DNA from: Methanosphaerula subterraneus
Lineage (GTDB): Archaea; Halobacteriota; Methanomicrobia; Methanomicrobiales; Methanospirillaceae
Length of the DNA: 64,000 nt
NCBI RefSeq assembly: GCF_052055875.1
Contig: NZ_CP170508.1
Location: 1,612,001 to 1,676,000 of the forward strand
Reading direction: 5' to 3'
The notes under the pieces: generated by a model
What the model was told of the DNA's origin: nothing
The model's database searches: none
Seen by the model: only the letters and a program-made list of their open reading frames with translations
Translations under genes and position numbers: made by a program
Shown here: positions 7,588-16,113 of the stretch, in pieces
Position numbering within the stretch: the stretch's first letter is position 1
How the letters are laid out: the number at the start of each line of letters is the position of its first letter

Positions 7588-8189
7588 ATCTTATCGCAGC
7601 ATCAGCAGCAATCCTCGCAGAGAAGCTCGACCGGAGCGGATGCGAGAACGGTATCGTCGTCATCGACGTGAACCCCGACGCAGAGCACTGCCCGTACGAA
7701 CGCGGGGCCTGCATGGAGGGGACCTTTGGAGGGAGGATCGCGCAGTTCGTCACCGACTCGCCGATCCGGGCCGCCCCGAAGGTCTCAGATATGGTCGGCG
7801 CCCCCCTCAGAAGTGAGAAGGAGCGGGCGGCGGCCTGCTCGGTGATCAATGTGGTGGCCGGCTTCCTCTGCCTCTCGCGACGGCTGAAAGGCTGTGAAAA
7901 GAGCAACCATACCCTCTGCCTGGCGGCCCTGACCCAGGAACTGTCCGGAAAGTCAGTCTACTGCATCGGCGACCTCAGACAGGTGCCGGCGGCGCTTGCA
8001 GGCAGGGTCGTCGACACCCCCGACGCCGCGGACCTGCTGCTGGTCTCGGGCGACGGGATTATCGGGGAGCAGGGAATGGCGTTGATCGACCTGTACCGGG
8101 AGAAGAAGGAGATCCTGCTGCTGGCCCCGTCCACGGCCGGGGTCGCGGCGATGCAGAAGTTTCCGCACTGGTGCCCCTATGGCCGTTGA
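7584..8189 (+). CDS. DUF364-like putative metal-chelate protein
   Basis: A 201-residue cytoplasmic protein. The C-terminal half (DLRQVPAALAG, ADLLLVSGDGIIGEQGM, EILLLAPSTAGVA) resembles the DUF364 fold proposed to bind or process metal chelates, with an expected GPST-like motif here as APSTAG. The N-terminal half holds several cysteines (HCPYERGAC, LKGCEKSNHTLC). The resemblance is by eye and modest. It starts by ATGA overlap with the cyclase gene. Function unknown. Confidence 0.7.
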   Translation: MNLIAASAAILAEKLDRSGCENGIVVIDVNPDAEHCPYERGACMEGTFGGRIAQFVTDSPIRAAPKVSDMVGAPLRSEKERAAACSVINVVAGFLCLSRRLKGCEKSNHTLCLAALTQELSGKSVYCIGDLRQVPAALAGRVVDTPDAADLLLVSGDGIIGEQGMALIDLYREKKEILLLAPSTAGVAAMQKFPHWCPYGR

Positions 8190-8226
8190 ACAAACCTGAT
8201 ATTCCCAGACCGATAACTATTCTATC

Positions 8227-9480
8227 ATGCTTTTCGGGTCTTCAGGAATACGGCGCAGGTTCGACCAGACGCTGGTCGACCTCGCCCCACGGGTTGGGGC
8301 TGCCATGGCGCAGGACCGGCAGACCGTACTGGTCGGGATGGACACCCGCACCACCAGCAGGCTCCTTGCAGACGGTGTGATCGCAGGGCTCATCTCGGCC
8401 GGCGCTGCGGTGGACGTCTGCGGAGTCGCACCGACCCCGACGATCGCGTATGGTGCCCGCACACGGGATGCAGGGTGTATGATCACGGCCTCGCACAACC
8501 CTGAAGCCTACAATGGACTCAAACTCTTCAACCCGGACGGCTCCTCGTACACGCTGGCCCAGCAGCAGGGGATCGAGGAACTGCTGGAAGGAGAGGACCA
8601 GTGGGCGGCATGGAACGAGCAGGGTCCACTGCGGCAGGTGGACGCGATCGCCGTCCATACCAGGGCGATCCTCGACCAGATCACCCCAACAAAAGAGATC
8701 ACCGCCATCGTGGACTGCGGCAACGGGGCAGGGTGCACCGTCACCCCGGACCTGCTGAAGCAGGCTGGAGTGAAGACGATCTGCCTGAACTGCAACCCGC
8801 GGGGCCGGTTCGCACGCCCCTCAGAACCGCTCAGAGAGTCGTTTCCGTACCTCCCGGACCTGATCAGAAAGCGCGGGGCGACCTGTGCCGTGATGCACGA
8901 CGGGGACGCAGACCGGATGATGGCCTTCGATGATAAAGGGCGGTATATCGGCGGCGACCACATGCTGATGCTGCTGACCAGGTACCTGGGCGCCGCCCAC
9001 GTGGTCACCACCTCCGACGCCTCGATGGCGATCGAGGAGATCGCCGAGGTGCGGAGGACCCCGGTCGGGGACAGCTTCGTCTCCGAGGAGTTGCTTCGAT
9101 GGGGCGAGTTCGGCGGAGAACCCTCCGGCGCCTGGGTCTTCCCTGACATCTCGCTCTGCCCTGACGGCCCGTATGCGGCGGCCCTCCTCTGTGAGATCGC
9201 CAGTGAGTGGACGATCTCAGAGGTGATCGACGAGATGCCGGACTACCCGATCCTGCGCGAGTCTGTGCAGGTCGAGGACGCGCGGGGGATCCTGACCCGG
9301 CTCGGCGCAGAGAACCCGACCGACGGCCTCAGGATCGAGGAGGAGGACGGGTGGTGCCTGGTCCGGGCCAGCGGCACCGAACCGAAGGTTCGGCTGACGG
9401 CCGAGGGGACGAACCTGGCCGGGGCCAAGGCGATGCTCGTCAGAGGGCATGACCTGCTGAAGAAGGAAAGAGCAGCATAG
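8227..9480 (+). CDS. glmM: Phosphoglucosamine mutase/phosphomannomutase family (GlmM)
   Basis: Converts glucosamine-6-phosphate to glucosamine-1-phosphate, inferred from operon context. The 417-residue protein begins MLFGSSGIRRRF, has catalytic Ser89 in TASHNP, the Mg2+ loop HDGDADRM mid-protein, the sugar loop GEFGGEPSGAW and the phosphate loop VRASGTEPKVR at the C-terminus: the complete alpha-D-phosphohexomutase set. A TATA-like box about 27 bases upstream and no Shine-Dalgarno suggest a leaderless transcript. It leads the glmM-glmU-glmU-glmS operon; phosphomannomutase activity cannot be excluded. Confidence 0.93.
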   Translation: MLFGSSGIRRRFDQTLVDLAPRVGAAMAQDRQTVLVGMDTRTTSRLLADGVIAGLISAGAAVDVCGVAPTPTIAYGARTRDAGCMITASHNPEAYNGLKLFNPDGSSYTLAQQQGIEELLEGEDQWAAWNEQGPLRQVDAIAVHTRAILDQITPTKEITAIVDCGNGAGCTVTPDLLKQAGVKTICLNCNPRGRFARPSEPLRESFPYLPDLIRKRGATCAVMHDGDADRMMAFDDKGRYIGGDHMLMLLTRYLGAAHVVTTSDASMAIEEIAEVRRTPVGDSFVSEELLRWGEFGGEPSGAWVFPDISLCPDGPYAAALLCEIASEWTISEVIDEMPDYPILRESVQVEDARGILTRLGAENPTDGLRIEEEDGWCLVRASGTEPKVRLTAEGTNLAGAKAMLVRGHDLLKKERAA

Positions 9481-9495
9481 GAGGACCTGATTATT

Positions 9496-10698
9496 ATGGA
9501 ATGTGTGATACTCGCAGCAGGTGAAGGGAAACGGATGCGTCCGCTGACAGCTCAGCGGCCAAAGGTGATGCTCCCTGTTGCAAACAGACCGATCCTTGAA
9601 CACCTGATGGTCGCGGCCTCTGAAGCCGGGATCAAAAAGTTCGTCTTTGTGGTCGGTTATGGTGAGCGGGAGATCAGGAACTACTTTAAAAACGGAAAGG
9701 CCTGGAACGTCTCGATCCGGTACGTGACCCAGCGGCAGCAGCTCGGAACCTCGGATGCCCTGAAGGCCACCGAAGGGCTGACCTCCGGCAAGTTCCTGCT
9801 GATGAACGGGGATATGATCGTCAGCGCATCAGACCTCGCCACCCTCTGTGCGATGGAGGCGCCGGTGATGGGGATCCACAAGACCGATCATCCCCAGGAC
9901 TTCGGGGTCGTGACCTGTGAGAACGGGCTGATCACCGGGCTGGAGGAGAAGTCGCAGCATCCGAAGAGCGACCTGATCAATGCAGGGGTCTACCTCTTCG
10001 ACCAGACGATCTACCCGCTGATCAGTGCCGTCGGCCTCTCCTGCAGGGGGGAGTACGAACTGACCGATGCCCTCGACCTGATGATCACCGAGGGGCAGCT
10101 CGCCGCGTACCCGCTGAAGGTCTGGCTGGATATGGGCTACCCCTGGGACCTGCTCGACGCCAACACCCGGCTCTTATCGGTTCTCTCCCCGGTGCAGGAG
10201 GGCGTGGTCGAGGACGGGGTCACGATCCACGGCGCCGTCAGCATCGGGGCCGGCACCGTCATCAAGGCTGGCACCTATATCGAAGGGCCGTGCGTGATCG
10301 GGAAGGACTGCAAGATCGGCCCGCATGCATACATCCGTCCCGGGACCGCCGTCGGCGATCGGTGCCATATCGGCCACTCCAGTGAACTGAAGAACTCGAT
10401 CATCATGCCCGAGACCAAGATCCCGCACTTCAACTACCTCGGCGACAGTATCGTCGGCAGCGGGTGCAACTTCGGGGCCGGGACCAAACTGGCCAATGTC
10501 CGGCACGACCACGGAGTCATCAAGGTCTGCGGCAAGAGCACCGGCCGGAAGAAGTTCGGTGCGATCGTCGGGGACAATGTACAGTTCGGGATCAACTGCT
10601 CGGTGAACGTCGGAACCGTCATCGGCAGCGACTCAAATATCGCCCCCCATTCATTTGTCGAAGGGTGGATTGAAGAGAAGACCAACATCCAGTCATAG
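9496..10698 (+). CDS. GlmU-like sugar-1-phosphate nucleotidyltransferase/acetyltransferase, first copy
   Basis: A 400-residue two-domain enzyme. The N-terminal nucleotidyltransferase has LAAGEGKRMRPLT and RPKVMLPVANRPI, and a metal Asp in MNGDMIV. The C-terminal left-handed beta-helix has hexapeptides such as IGAGTVIKAGTYIEGPCVIG and ends with GKSTGRKKFGAIVGDNVQFG. Archaeal homologues make UDP-GlcNAc from GlcN-1-P. GGAGG precedes the start by about 11 bases. It lies directly upstream of a paralogue of the same architecture, so the two may divide the acetyl and uridylyl transfer steps. Confidence 0.9.
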   Translation: MECVILAAGEGKRMRPLTAQRPKVMLPVANRPILEHLMVAASEAGIKKFVFVVGYGEREIRNYFKNGKAWNVSIRYVTQRQQLGTSDALKATEGLTSGKFLLMNGDMIVSASDLATLCAMEAPVMGIHKTDHPQDFGVVTCENGLITGLEEKSQHPKSDLINAGVYLFDQTIYPLISAVGLSCRGEYELTDALDLMITEGQLAAYPLKVWLDMGYPWDLLDANTRLLSVLSPVQEGVVEDGVTIHGAVSIGAGTVIKAGTYIEGPCVIGKDCKIGPHAYIRPGTAVGDRCHIGHSSELKNSIIMPETKIPHFNYLGDSIVGSGCNFGAGTKLANVRHDHGVIKVCGKSTGRKKFGAIVGDNVQFGINCSVNVGTVIGSDSNIAPHSFVEGWIEEKTNIQS

Positions 10699-10708
10699 GT
10701 GAAACGTA

Positions 10709-11863
10709 ATGCAGGCAGTAATTCTGGCAGCAGGGGAAGGGACCCGGCTGCGGCCGCTGACACGGTCGCGCCCAAAGGCCCTGACCCCCGTCGCAAACAC
10801 CCCGATCATCGAGTACGTGATCAAAGCGCTCCAGAAGAGCGGAATTCGAGATATCATCGTCGTGGTCGGATACCGCAAGGAGCATGTGATCAGGTACCTG
10901 AACATGCTCGACGTCCAGGTCAGGGTGGTGGTGCAGGAGAAGCAGCTCGGCACAGCCCATGCACTGCGGTACGCGGAGCCCTTCCTGGAGGACAGGTTCC
11001 TCCTCCTCTCTGGTGACAACTATATCGATCCACGGTCGATCCAGCAGATGATCAAAGAGAAGAACGCGGTGCTGGTCACCGACCACCCCTCCCCCTCGAA
11101 CTTCGGGGTGGTCGTGGTCAGGGACGGATATGTCAGCGAGATCCGGGAGAAGCCGGCCGACGCCCATGGGTTCATCGTCTCGACCGGGGTCTACTCGCTG
11201 GACCGGTCGTTCTTCAAGCACATCGTCGGAAACGAGATCCCTGATGCGCTGCAGGCGATGCTGAACGCCGGGGAAGAGATCAAGGCGATCCAGGCGGTCG
11301 ACTGGCAGGACGCGATCTATCCCTGGGATCTCCTCCAGATGAATGCACGGCTGCTGAAGAATATCGACGGGACCAGGGCCGGTACAATCAGCAGGAGTTC
11401 CAAGCTCTACGGGCTGATCCATATCGGCAAGGGAACCATAATTGGTCCGAACACCTACATCCAGGGGCCGGTCTCGATCGGGAATGACTGCCATATCGGA
11501 CCGAACTGCTGTATCATGCCCAACACATCGATAGGCTCGAGGGTCACGATCGACCCGCTCACCTACCTCGGCAACTCGCTGATCATGGACGATGTCGTGA
11601 TCGGCTCGCATTCACGGATCCTGGACGCCGTGATCGGAGAGGCCTGTACCCTCCGCGACCACACCACCACCTGGTCACATGAGTCCATCTTTGAACTGGA
11701 GAAACAGTTCATGAAGGCCACCTTCGGCGCAGTCCTCGGCGACCGGGTCAGCTCGGCCCCGTTCACGATCTTAAAGAACTGCATCATCGGGAACAACGTC
11801 TCGATCGAGGAGGGGAACACCACCGTATCTGGGGTGGTCGCAGACAACTCGGTGGTGATATGA
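10709..11863 (+). CDS. GlmU-like sugar-1-phosphate nucleotidyltransferase, second copy
   Basis: A 384-residue paralogue of the preceding gene with the same domain order: GEGTRLRPLTRSRPKALTPV and SGDNYI in the nucleotidyltransferase, and beta-helix repeats (IGKGTIIGPNTYIQGPVSIG) at the C-terminus. It differs in the signature loop (GEGTR here, GEGKR in the first copy) and in the helix tail (LEKQFMKATFGAVLGDRVS). GGTGA serves as ribosome site, 10 bases after the first copy. Likely UDP-GlcNAc pyrophosphorylase or a related UDP- or dTDP-sugar enzyme. Confidence 0.9.
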   Translation: MQAVILAAGEGTRLRPLTRSRPKALTPVANTPIIEYVIKALQKSGIRDIIVVVGYRKEHVIRYLNMLDVQVRVVVQEKQLGTAHALRYAEPFLEDRFLLLSGDNYIDPRSIQQMIKEKNAVLVTDHPSPSNFGVVVVRDGYVSEIREKPADAHGFIVSTGVYSLDRSFFKHIVGNEIPDALQAMLNAGEEIKAIQAVDWQDAIYPWDLLQMNARLLKNIDGTRAGTISRSSKLYGLIHIGKGTIIGPNTYIQGPVSIGNDCHIGPNCCIMPNTSIGSRVTIDPLTYLGNSLIMDDVVIGSHSRILDAVIGEACTLRDHTTTWSHESIFELEKQFMKATFGAVLGDRVSSAPFTILKNCIIGNNVSIEEGNTTVSGVVADNSVVI

Positions 11864-11864
11864 C

Positions 11865-13604
11865 GTGTGCGGAATTGTAGGATATATCGGGTTCCGGAGG
11901 GCGGCGCCGGTGGTCGTCGACGGGCTCAAGAAACTGGAGTACCGCGGGTACGACTCGTTCGGGGTCGCGGTCAGCAATCCGAAGCTGCATGTCTTCAAGA
12001 AGGAAGGGCGGATCTCGAAGAACGAGAAGGCCGCCAGCCGGCTCCCGGGGCATACCGCGATCGGACACACCCGCTGGGCCACGCACGGCGTCCCGAACGA
12101 CATCAATGCCCACCCGCACCTGGACTGCACCAAAAAGATTGCGGTCGTCCATAACGGAATCATCGAGAACTATGCCGAACTGAAGCGGCAGCTGATCGAC
12201 AGGGGGCATACGTTCATCTCGGACACCGACACCGAGGTGGTGGCCCACCTGATCGAGGAGGCCTACAAGGGCGACCTCCAAACGGCTGTCCAGGAAGCAA
12301 TCCGGTACCTGAAGGGCTCGTACGCCCTGCTGGTGACCGTGGAAGGGGAGGAGAAGATCGTCGCGGCCCGGGACAGCAGCCCGCTGGTCCTCGGGGTCGG
12401 GGACGGGGAGTACTTTGCAGCCTCGGATGTGACCCCTCTGCTCGAGTTCACCGAACGGGTGATCTACCTTGAGGACGGGGACATCGCCACCCTGACCCCT
12501 GAGAAGAGCGAGATCCTCCACAACGGGGTGCCGGTCGAACGGCCGATCGAACTGATCGACTGGTCGATCGAGAACGTCAAGAAGGGCGGGTTCGACCATT
12601 ACATGCTCAAGGAGATCTACGAGCAGCCGCAGGTCTTCTACAACACGATGATGGGGATCACCCAGGAGCAGATCCCCCCCGAACTGAAGCGGCCGGCCGA
12701 GGTGACGGTGGTGGCCTGCGGCTCCTCCTTCCACACTGGCCTGATCTTCAAATACCTGCTCGAATCGATCTGCAGGATTCCGGTCAGGGCAGAACTCGGG
12801 TCTGAATTCAAGTACTTCACCCCGCCGATCAAGGGGCTGGTGATGGTGATCACGCAGTCCGGGGAGACCGCCGACACGCTGGCAGCGCTGAAGAAGGCGA
12901 AGGCCTACAACTGTCCGACCCTGGCCATCACCAACGTCCTCGGCTCGACCGTGACCAGGATGGCAGACCATACCTTCTTCATGCGGGCAGGGCCGGAGAT
13001 CAGCGTCGCCGCCACCAAGTCGTTCATCGCGCAGCTGGCGGTGCTGATGCAGATCGTGAACCTCCTCCATGACGGAGACCTGACCGGGGTGCTGACCCAT
13101 GCCAACAGCGTGATCGAGGAGGTGCTGCTGACCGATACCACAAAAGCCGTGGAGATCTGCAGCCCAGCAGAGCATATCTTCTACGTCGGCAGGGGGCTCT
13201 TCTACCCGATCGCCCTCGAAGGGGCGCTGAAGATGAAGGAGATCTCGTACATCCATGCTGAGGGATACGCGGCCGGCGAACTGAAGCACGGTCCGTTCGC
13301 GCTCCTCTCCCCACAGACCCCGGTGGTCGCCCTCTGCTCGCCCGGTAATACCTACCCGGTGATGGTCTCGAACATCAAGGAGATGAAGGCCCGCGGAGCA
13401 CCGATCATCGCGATCGGTGTGGACGGGGACTCTGAGCTCTCCGAGATCGTCGACGTCTTCATCCCGATCCCGGAGTCGCACGAGCTCGTACAGGTGCTGG
13501 CCACCTCGGTGGTGCTGCAGATGCTCGCCTACAAGACCGCGATCGCCCTGGACCGGGACATCGACAAGCCCAGAAACCTGGCCAAGAGTGTGACCGTCGA
13601 ATAA
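11865..13604 (+). CDS. glmS: Glutamine--fructose-6-phosphate aminotransferase (isomerizing)
   Basis: Makes glucosamine-6-phosphate from fructose-6-phosphate and glutamine, the entry step to UDP-GlcNAc. The 579-residue protein starts at GTG as MCGIVGYIG, so Cys2 becomes the N-terminal glutaminase nucleophile. The GATase II domain (HTRWATHG near 66-73) is followed by two SIS domains (CGSSFHTG, ITQSGETADTLAALK, AATKSF, EGYAAGELKHGPFALL), ending KSVTVE. Length is typical. It sits one base after the preceding stop, completing the pathway operon; T6 follows the stop. Confidence 0.97.
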   Translation: MCGIVGYIGFRRAAPVVVDGLKKLEYRGYDSFGVAVSNPKLHVFKKEGRISKNEKAASRLPGHTAIGHTRWATHGVPNDINAHPHLDCTKKIAVVHNGIIENYAELKRQLIDRGHTFISDTDTEVVAHLIEEAYKGDLQTAVQEAIRYLKGSYALLVTVEGEEKIVAARDSSPLVLGVGDGEYFAASDVTPLLEFTERVIYLEDGDIATLTPEKSEILHNGVPVERPIELIDWSIENVKKGGFDHYMLKEIYEQPQVFYNTMMGITQEQIPPELKRPAEVTVVACGSSFHTGLIFKYLLESICRIPVRAELGSEFKYFTPPIKGLVMVITQSGETADTLAALKKAKAYNCPTLAITNVLGSTVTRMADHTFFMRAGPEISVAATKSFIAQLAVLMQIVNLLHDGDLTGVLTHANSVIEEVLLTDTTKAVEICSPAEHIFYVGRGLFYPIALEGALKMKEISYIHAEGYAAGELKHGPFALLSPQTPVVALCSPGNTYPVMVSNIKEMKARGAPIIAIGVDGDSELSEIVDVFIPIPESHELVQVLATSVVLQMLAYKTAIALDRDIDKPRNLAKSVTVE

Positions 13605-13611
13605 CCCTCTC

Positions 13612-13617
13612 TTTTTT
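13612..13617 (+). terminator. Oligo-T end of the glm operon
   Basis: T6 lies 8 bases after the glmS stop, within the 17-base gap to the convergent dehydrogenase gene. Confidence 0.55.
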
Positions 13618-13621
13618 CCGA

Positions 13622-14611
13622 TCAGAACCTGACCCTGACGCCGAGCCCCATCGCCCGTGCGTTCCGGAGAACAATGGTGGCGACGACCGAGTCCAGGGCA
13701 GCGAGCCCGATCGACTTGAAGCAGGTGACCTGGTCTGCCGAGGTCCTGCCCGGCAGGTCCCCGCTGATCAGTTCCCCGATCTCGGCATGGATATGACTGG
13801 CTGGGATCTGTCCGGCCAGGATCGGCTGGATGATATCGCCGGCCTCGGCGAGGGCATGGGAACGTGAATCCACGACCAGCAGCGAACGGGCGATCGTCAG
13901 GTGCGGGATCTCTGCCATCGACGGTCGAAACGAACCGATCCCGTTGATATGGGTCCCGGGCCTGACATCCCGGTCGGCGAAGACCGGCGTCGCTGACGAG
14001 GTGACGGTGCAGATGATATCAGCCCGGGAGGTGGCCGAAGGAACGTCGGAGGTGACCCTGACATCCTCGGGAACCCCGGGAAAGCCGGCCACCTCACCGG
14101 CGAAGGTGGTCACCTCCCGGTGCGGACTGTGGACCAGCACCCGCTCGATCCGCCTGACGGCACAGACCCCGCGGAGCACCTGCGCCGCATACAGGCCGGC
14201 CCCGAAGATCGAGACGGTCCGGGCGTTCTCCCGTGCGAGCAGGGCGGTGGCCACCCCTGCGCCGGCCCCGGTCCGGATCGCACTGATCATCGTCCCCTCG
14301 ATCAGGGCATCGATCCTCCCGGTCCCGGCATCGAGCACCTGGACCGCAGTGTGCACGATCGGGATTCCGTGGACGGCGTTGTCCGGAAACACGGCGGTCG
14401 TCTTCACCGCGAGCGCCTCCCCTTCAGGGTTCTTCACCAGCACCGGGACCGTCGACACCTCGGCCGAGATCTGGGGGACCGCCACCCGGACCGGCCCCGG
14501 CATCCGGACCCTGCCATGTGAAAGGGCGGCATATGCCCGCTTCATCCCCGCGATCGCATCCTTCATCGGAAGGGCTGCCAGCACATCCTCTGCAGTCAGT
14601 ATCAGCATCAT
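13622..14611 (-). CDS. Ornithine cyclodeaminase/alanine dehydrogenase (mu-crystallin) family
   Basis: An NAD(P)-dependent enzyme of 329 residues. The substrate-binding first half has AVKTTAVFPDN and the family turn RTGAGAGVAT. The Rossmann motif VSIFGAGLYAAQ is clear, as are ADIICTVTSS and GTHINGIGSFRPSM. In archaea this family includes alanine dehydrogenase (Archaeoglobus), ornithine cyclodeaminase and imine reductases, and I cannot separate these from sequence alone. It is convergent with glmS and stands alone. Confidence 0.9.
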   Translation of the reverse strand: MMLILTAEDVLAALPMKDAIAGMKRAYAALSHGRVRMPGPVRVAVPQISAEVSTVPVLVKNPEGEALAVKTTAVFPDNAVHGIPIVHTAVQVLDAGTGRIDALIEGTMISAIRTGAGAGVATALLARENARTVSIFGAGLYAAQVLRGVCAVRRIERVLVHSPHREVTTFAGEVAGFPGVPEDVRVTSDVPSATSRADIICTVTSSATPVFADRDVRPGTHINGIGSFRPSMAEIPHLTIARSLLVVDSRSHALAEAGDIIQPILAGQIPASHIHAEIGELISGDLPGRTSADQVTCFKSIGLAALDSVVATIVLRNARAMGLGVRVRF

Positions 14612-14706
14612 GACCTCGTATCATCGGGGAGGCAGGGACGGGATGGAACCGCACCTGAACATAATCTCCGGGTTTTATCTGCCAGTACCCCCTACGCTGG
14701 AGAGCT

Positions 14707-15078
14707 ATGAGAGTCACCGGGATCAGCAGGGATCTCCTCGATCTCCTCCTTGAGATGGGAAAGGACCGCCATCCCTATGAATTTGTCGGACTGCTGAGCG
14801 AGCGGGACGGAGTGATCGACCAGGTCTCACTGGTCCCGGGCACCATCAGCGGGGAGACCTCCGCCAGTGTCTTCATGGAGATGATGCCGCTCGACACGCA
14901 CAAGTGCGGGTCCGCCCACAGCCACCCCAACGGGGTGCTGTACCCCTCCGACGCAGACCTCTCGTTCTTCCCCCGGGCAGGACGCTATAATCTTATCATC
15001 GGGTACCCGTACTCTGAAGTGGACTGGTGCTGCTTCACCGCCGACGGCGAGCGCTACCAGCTCGAGGTGATCCCATAA
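14707..15078 (+). CDS. JAMM/MPN-type metalloprotease (Mov34 family)
   Basis: A 123-residue single-domain JAMM protein. The zinc signature is complete: Glu25 (PYEFVG), His71 and His73 (AHSHPNG), Ser81 and Asp84 (SDAD). Such small archaeal JAMM proteins can remove ubiquitin-like SAMP modifiers or process sulfur carriers, but no substrate gene is adjacent. Its last codons overlap the ribosome binding site and the start of the FAD synthase gene, so the two are translationally coupled. Confidence 0.9.
   Translation: MRVTGISRDLLDLLLEMGKDRHPYEFVGLLSERDGVIDQVSLVPGTISGETSASVFMEMMPLDTHKCGSAHSHPNGVLYPSDADLSFFPRAGRYNLIIGYPYSEVDWCCFTADGERYQLEVIP
15064..15077 (+). promoter_or_regulatory. Extended Shine-Dalgarno with probable AUA start
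   Basis: GAGGTGATCC (15064-15073) matches ten consecutive bases of the extended archaeal consensus AGGAGGTGATCC, complementary to the conserved 3' end of 16S rRNA. It is followed, seven bases after GAGG, by ATA at 15075-15077 in frame with the FAD synthase. The upstream TAA stop overlaps the ATA by two bases. Confidence 0.6.
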
Positions 15079-15536
15079 GACGCATCGTTGCAACCGGGAC
15101 CTTCGATCTCCTCCACCCCGGCCACCTCTACTACCTGCAGGAGTCGAAGAAGCTCGGGGACGAGCTGTACGTGATCGTGGCCAGGGACCGGAATGTCAAG
15201 CACAAACCCCGGCCGATCATCCCTGAAGACCAGCGGCTGCAGATGGTTGCGGCATTGAAACCGGTCGACCATGCCCTGCTCGGGGACACCACCGACATGT
15301 TCCGGCCGATCGAGGCGATCAGGCCGGACGTGATCACGCTCGGATTCAACCAGAACTTCGATCCGGCAGTGCTGACCGAAGCGCTGAGGGCCCGGTCGCT
15401 CTCTGCGGAGGTGGTCAGGATCGGCGGCTACGGGGACAGGGTGCTCTGCAGCTCCAGAAGGATTGTGCAGCGGGTCATCGAGACCCGGGGGCCGTCGTTC
15501 AGGGCCGCACAGAACACTGACTCTGAAGGTCTCTGA
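15075..15536 (+). CDS. ribL: FAD synthase (RibL-type cytidylyltransferase)
   Basis: Adenylyltransferase that makes FAD from FMN in archaea. The protein is about 153 residues, with ATGTFDLLHPGHLYYL (HPGH at 14-17), VIVARDRNVK, PIIPEDQR, LKPVDHALLG and a C-terminal RIGGYGDRVLCSSRR, aligning from its first residues with what I remember of Methanocaldococcus RibL. No ATG, GTG or TTG exists at the expected start. The only standard in-frame start is GTG at 15027, which adds an Arg-rich string read from the overlapping gene. ATA at 15075 fits better. Confidence 0.85.
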   Translation: MRRIVATGTFDLLHPGHLYYLQESKKLGDELYVIVARDRNVKHKPRPIIPEDQRLQMVAALKPVDHALLGDTTDMFRPIEAIRPDVITLGFNQNFDPAVLTEALRARSLSAEVVRIGGYGDRVLCSSRRIVQRVIETRGPSFRAAQNTDSEGL

Positions 15537-16113
15537 CGACGGACGCGCCGAGAACTGACGCCTCCCCGAGTGCCGTCGGGTGACCCTCGATCCCTCCGAA
15601 CTGGTCCATCCCGTTCACGGTCAGACGATCAAATTCTGCAAACCCGAGGCCATGAAAGAATGCGGTCATCACCGGAAGGGCCGCATCGAAGACCGTCTCC
15701 TTGGAGAGCCCCGCGGTCGAGAGGAAGACTCCCCGTCGGCAGGACGGATCGGCCAGCTGCTCAGGCCGGGTCTTTAAGATCCAGCGCTGCGCCCAGAGGT
15801 ACTGCCCCCGATCGATCAGCCCCTTCAGCTCCGCCGTGATCCCCATGCTGTAGATCGGCGAGGCGATCACACAGCAGTCGATGCCGGCCATCCGCTCGAT
15901 CAGCGGGATGGCGTCGTCATGAAGCACGCAGACCCCAGTCTTGTGGCAGGCATTGCACCCTTTACAGGGACGATACTGGAGATCGGTCAGCACCACCTTC
16001 TCGACCTCCCCGCCGGCCGACAGGGCGCCCTCGAGGAATCGGTCGAGGAGCAGCTCGGTGTTGCCATGCCGGTGCGGAGACCCGAGCACGCCGAGCACCT
16101 GGACCACGGTCAT
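15499..16113 (-). CDS. Iron-sulfur flavoprotein (NADPH-dependent FMN reductase family)
   Basis: A 204-residue flavodoxin-fold protein. The N-terminal LGVLGSPHRHGNTELLLDR is the FMN phosphate loop, and CKGCNACHKTGVC (C-x2-C-x2-C-x5-C) is the compact cluster motif of methanogen iron-sulfur flavoproteins, which pass electrons to O2- and peroxide-reducing systems. ASPIYSMGITAELKGLIDR is the conserved second flavin block. The start ATG overlaps the stop of a paralogue (TGATG type), giving a coupled pair. The 3' end overlaps the convergent FAD synthase by 38 bases. Confidence 0.88.
   Translation of the reverse strand: MTVVQVLGVLGSPHRHGNTELLLDRFLEGALSAGGEVEKVVLTDLQYRPCKGCNACHKTGVCVLHDDAIPLIERMAGIDCCVIASPIYSMGITAELKGLIDRGQYLWAQRWILKTRPEQLADPSCRRGVFLSTAGLSKETVFDAALPVMTAFFHGLGFAEFDRLTVNGMDQFGGIEGHPTALGEASVLGASVVRDLQSQCSVRP

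Noticed and set aside
11784..13481. 565-codon minus-strand reading frame opposite glmS
   Set aside because: Long only because G/C-rich codons of glmS leave few stops on the other strand; its Arg/Asp/His/Val/Leu-rich sequence resembles no family.
15027..15074. N-terminal extension of the FAD synthase from GTG 15027
   Set aside because: The 16 added residues are Arg-rich, come from a frame overlapping the JAMM gene, and have no counterpart in RibL proteins; no Shine-Dalgarno precedes this GTG.
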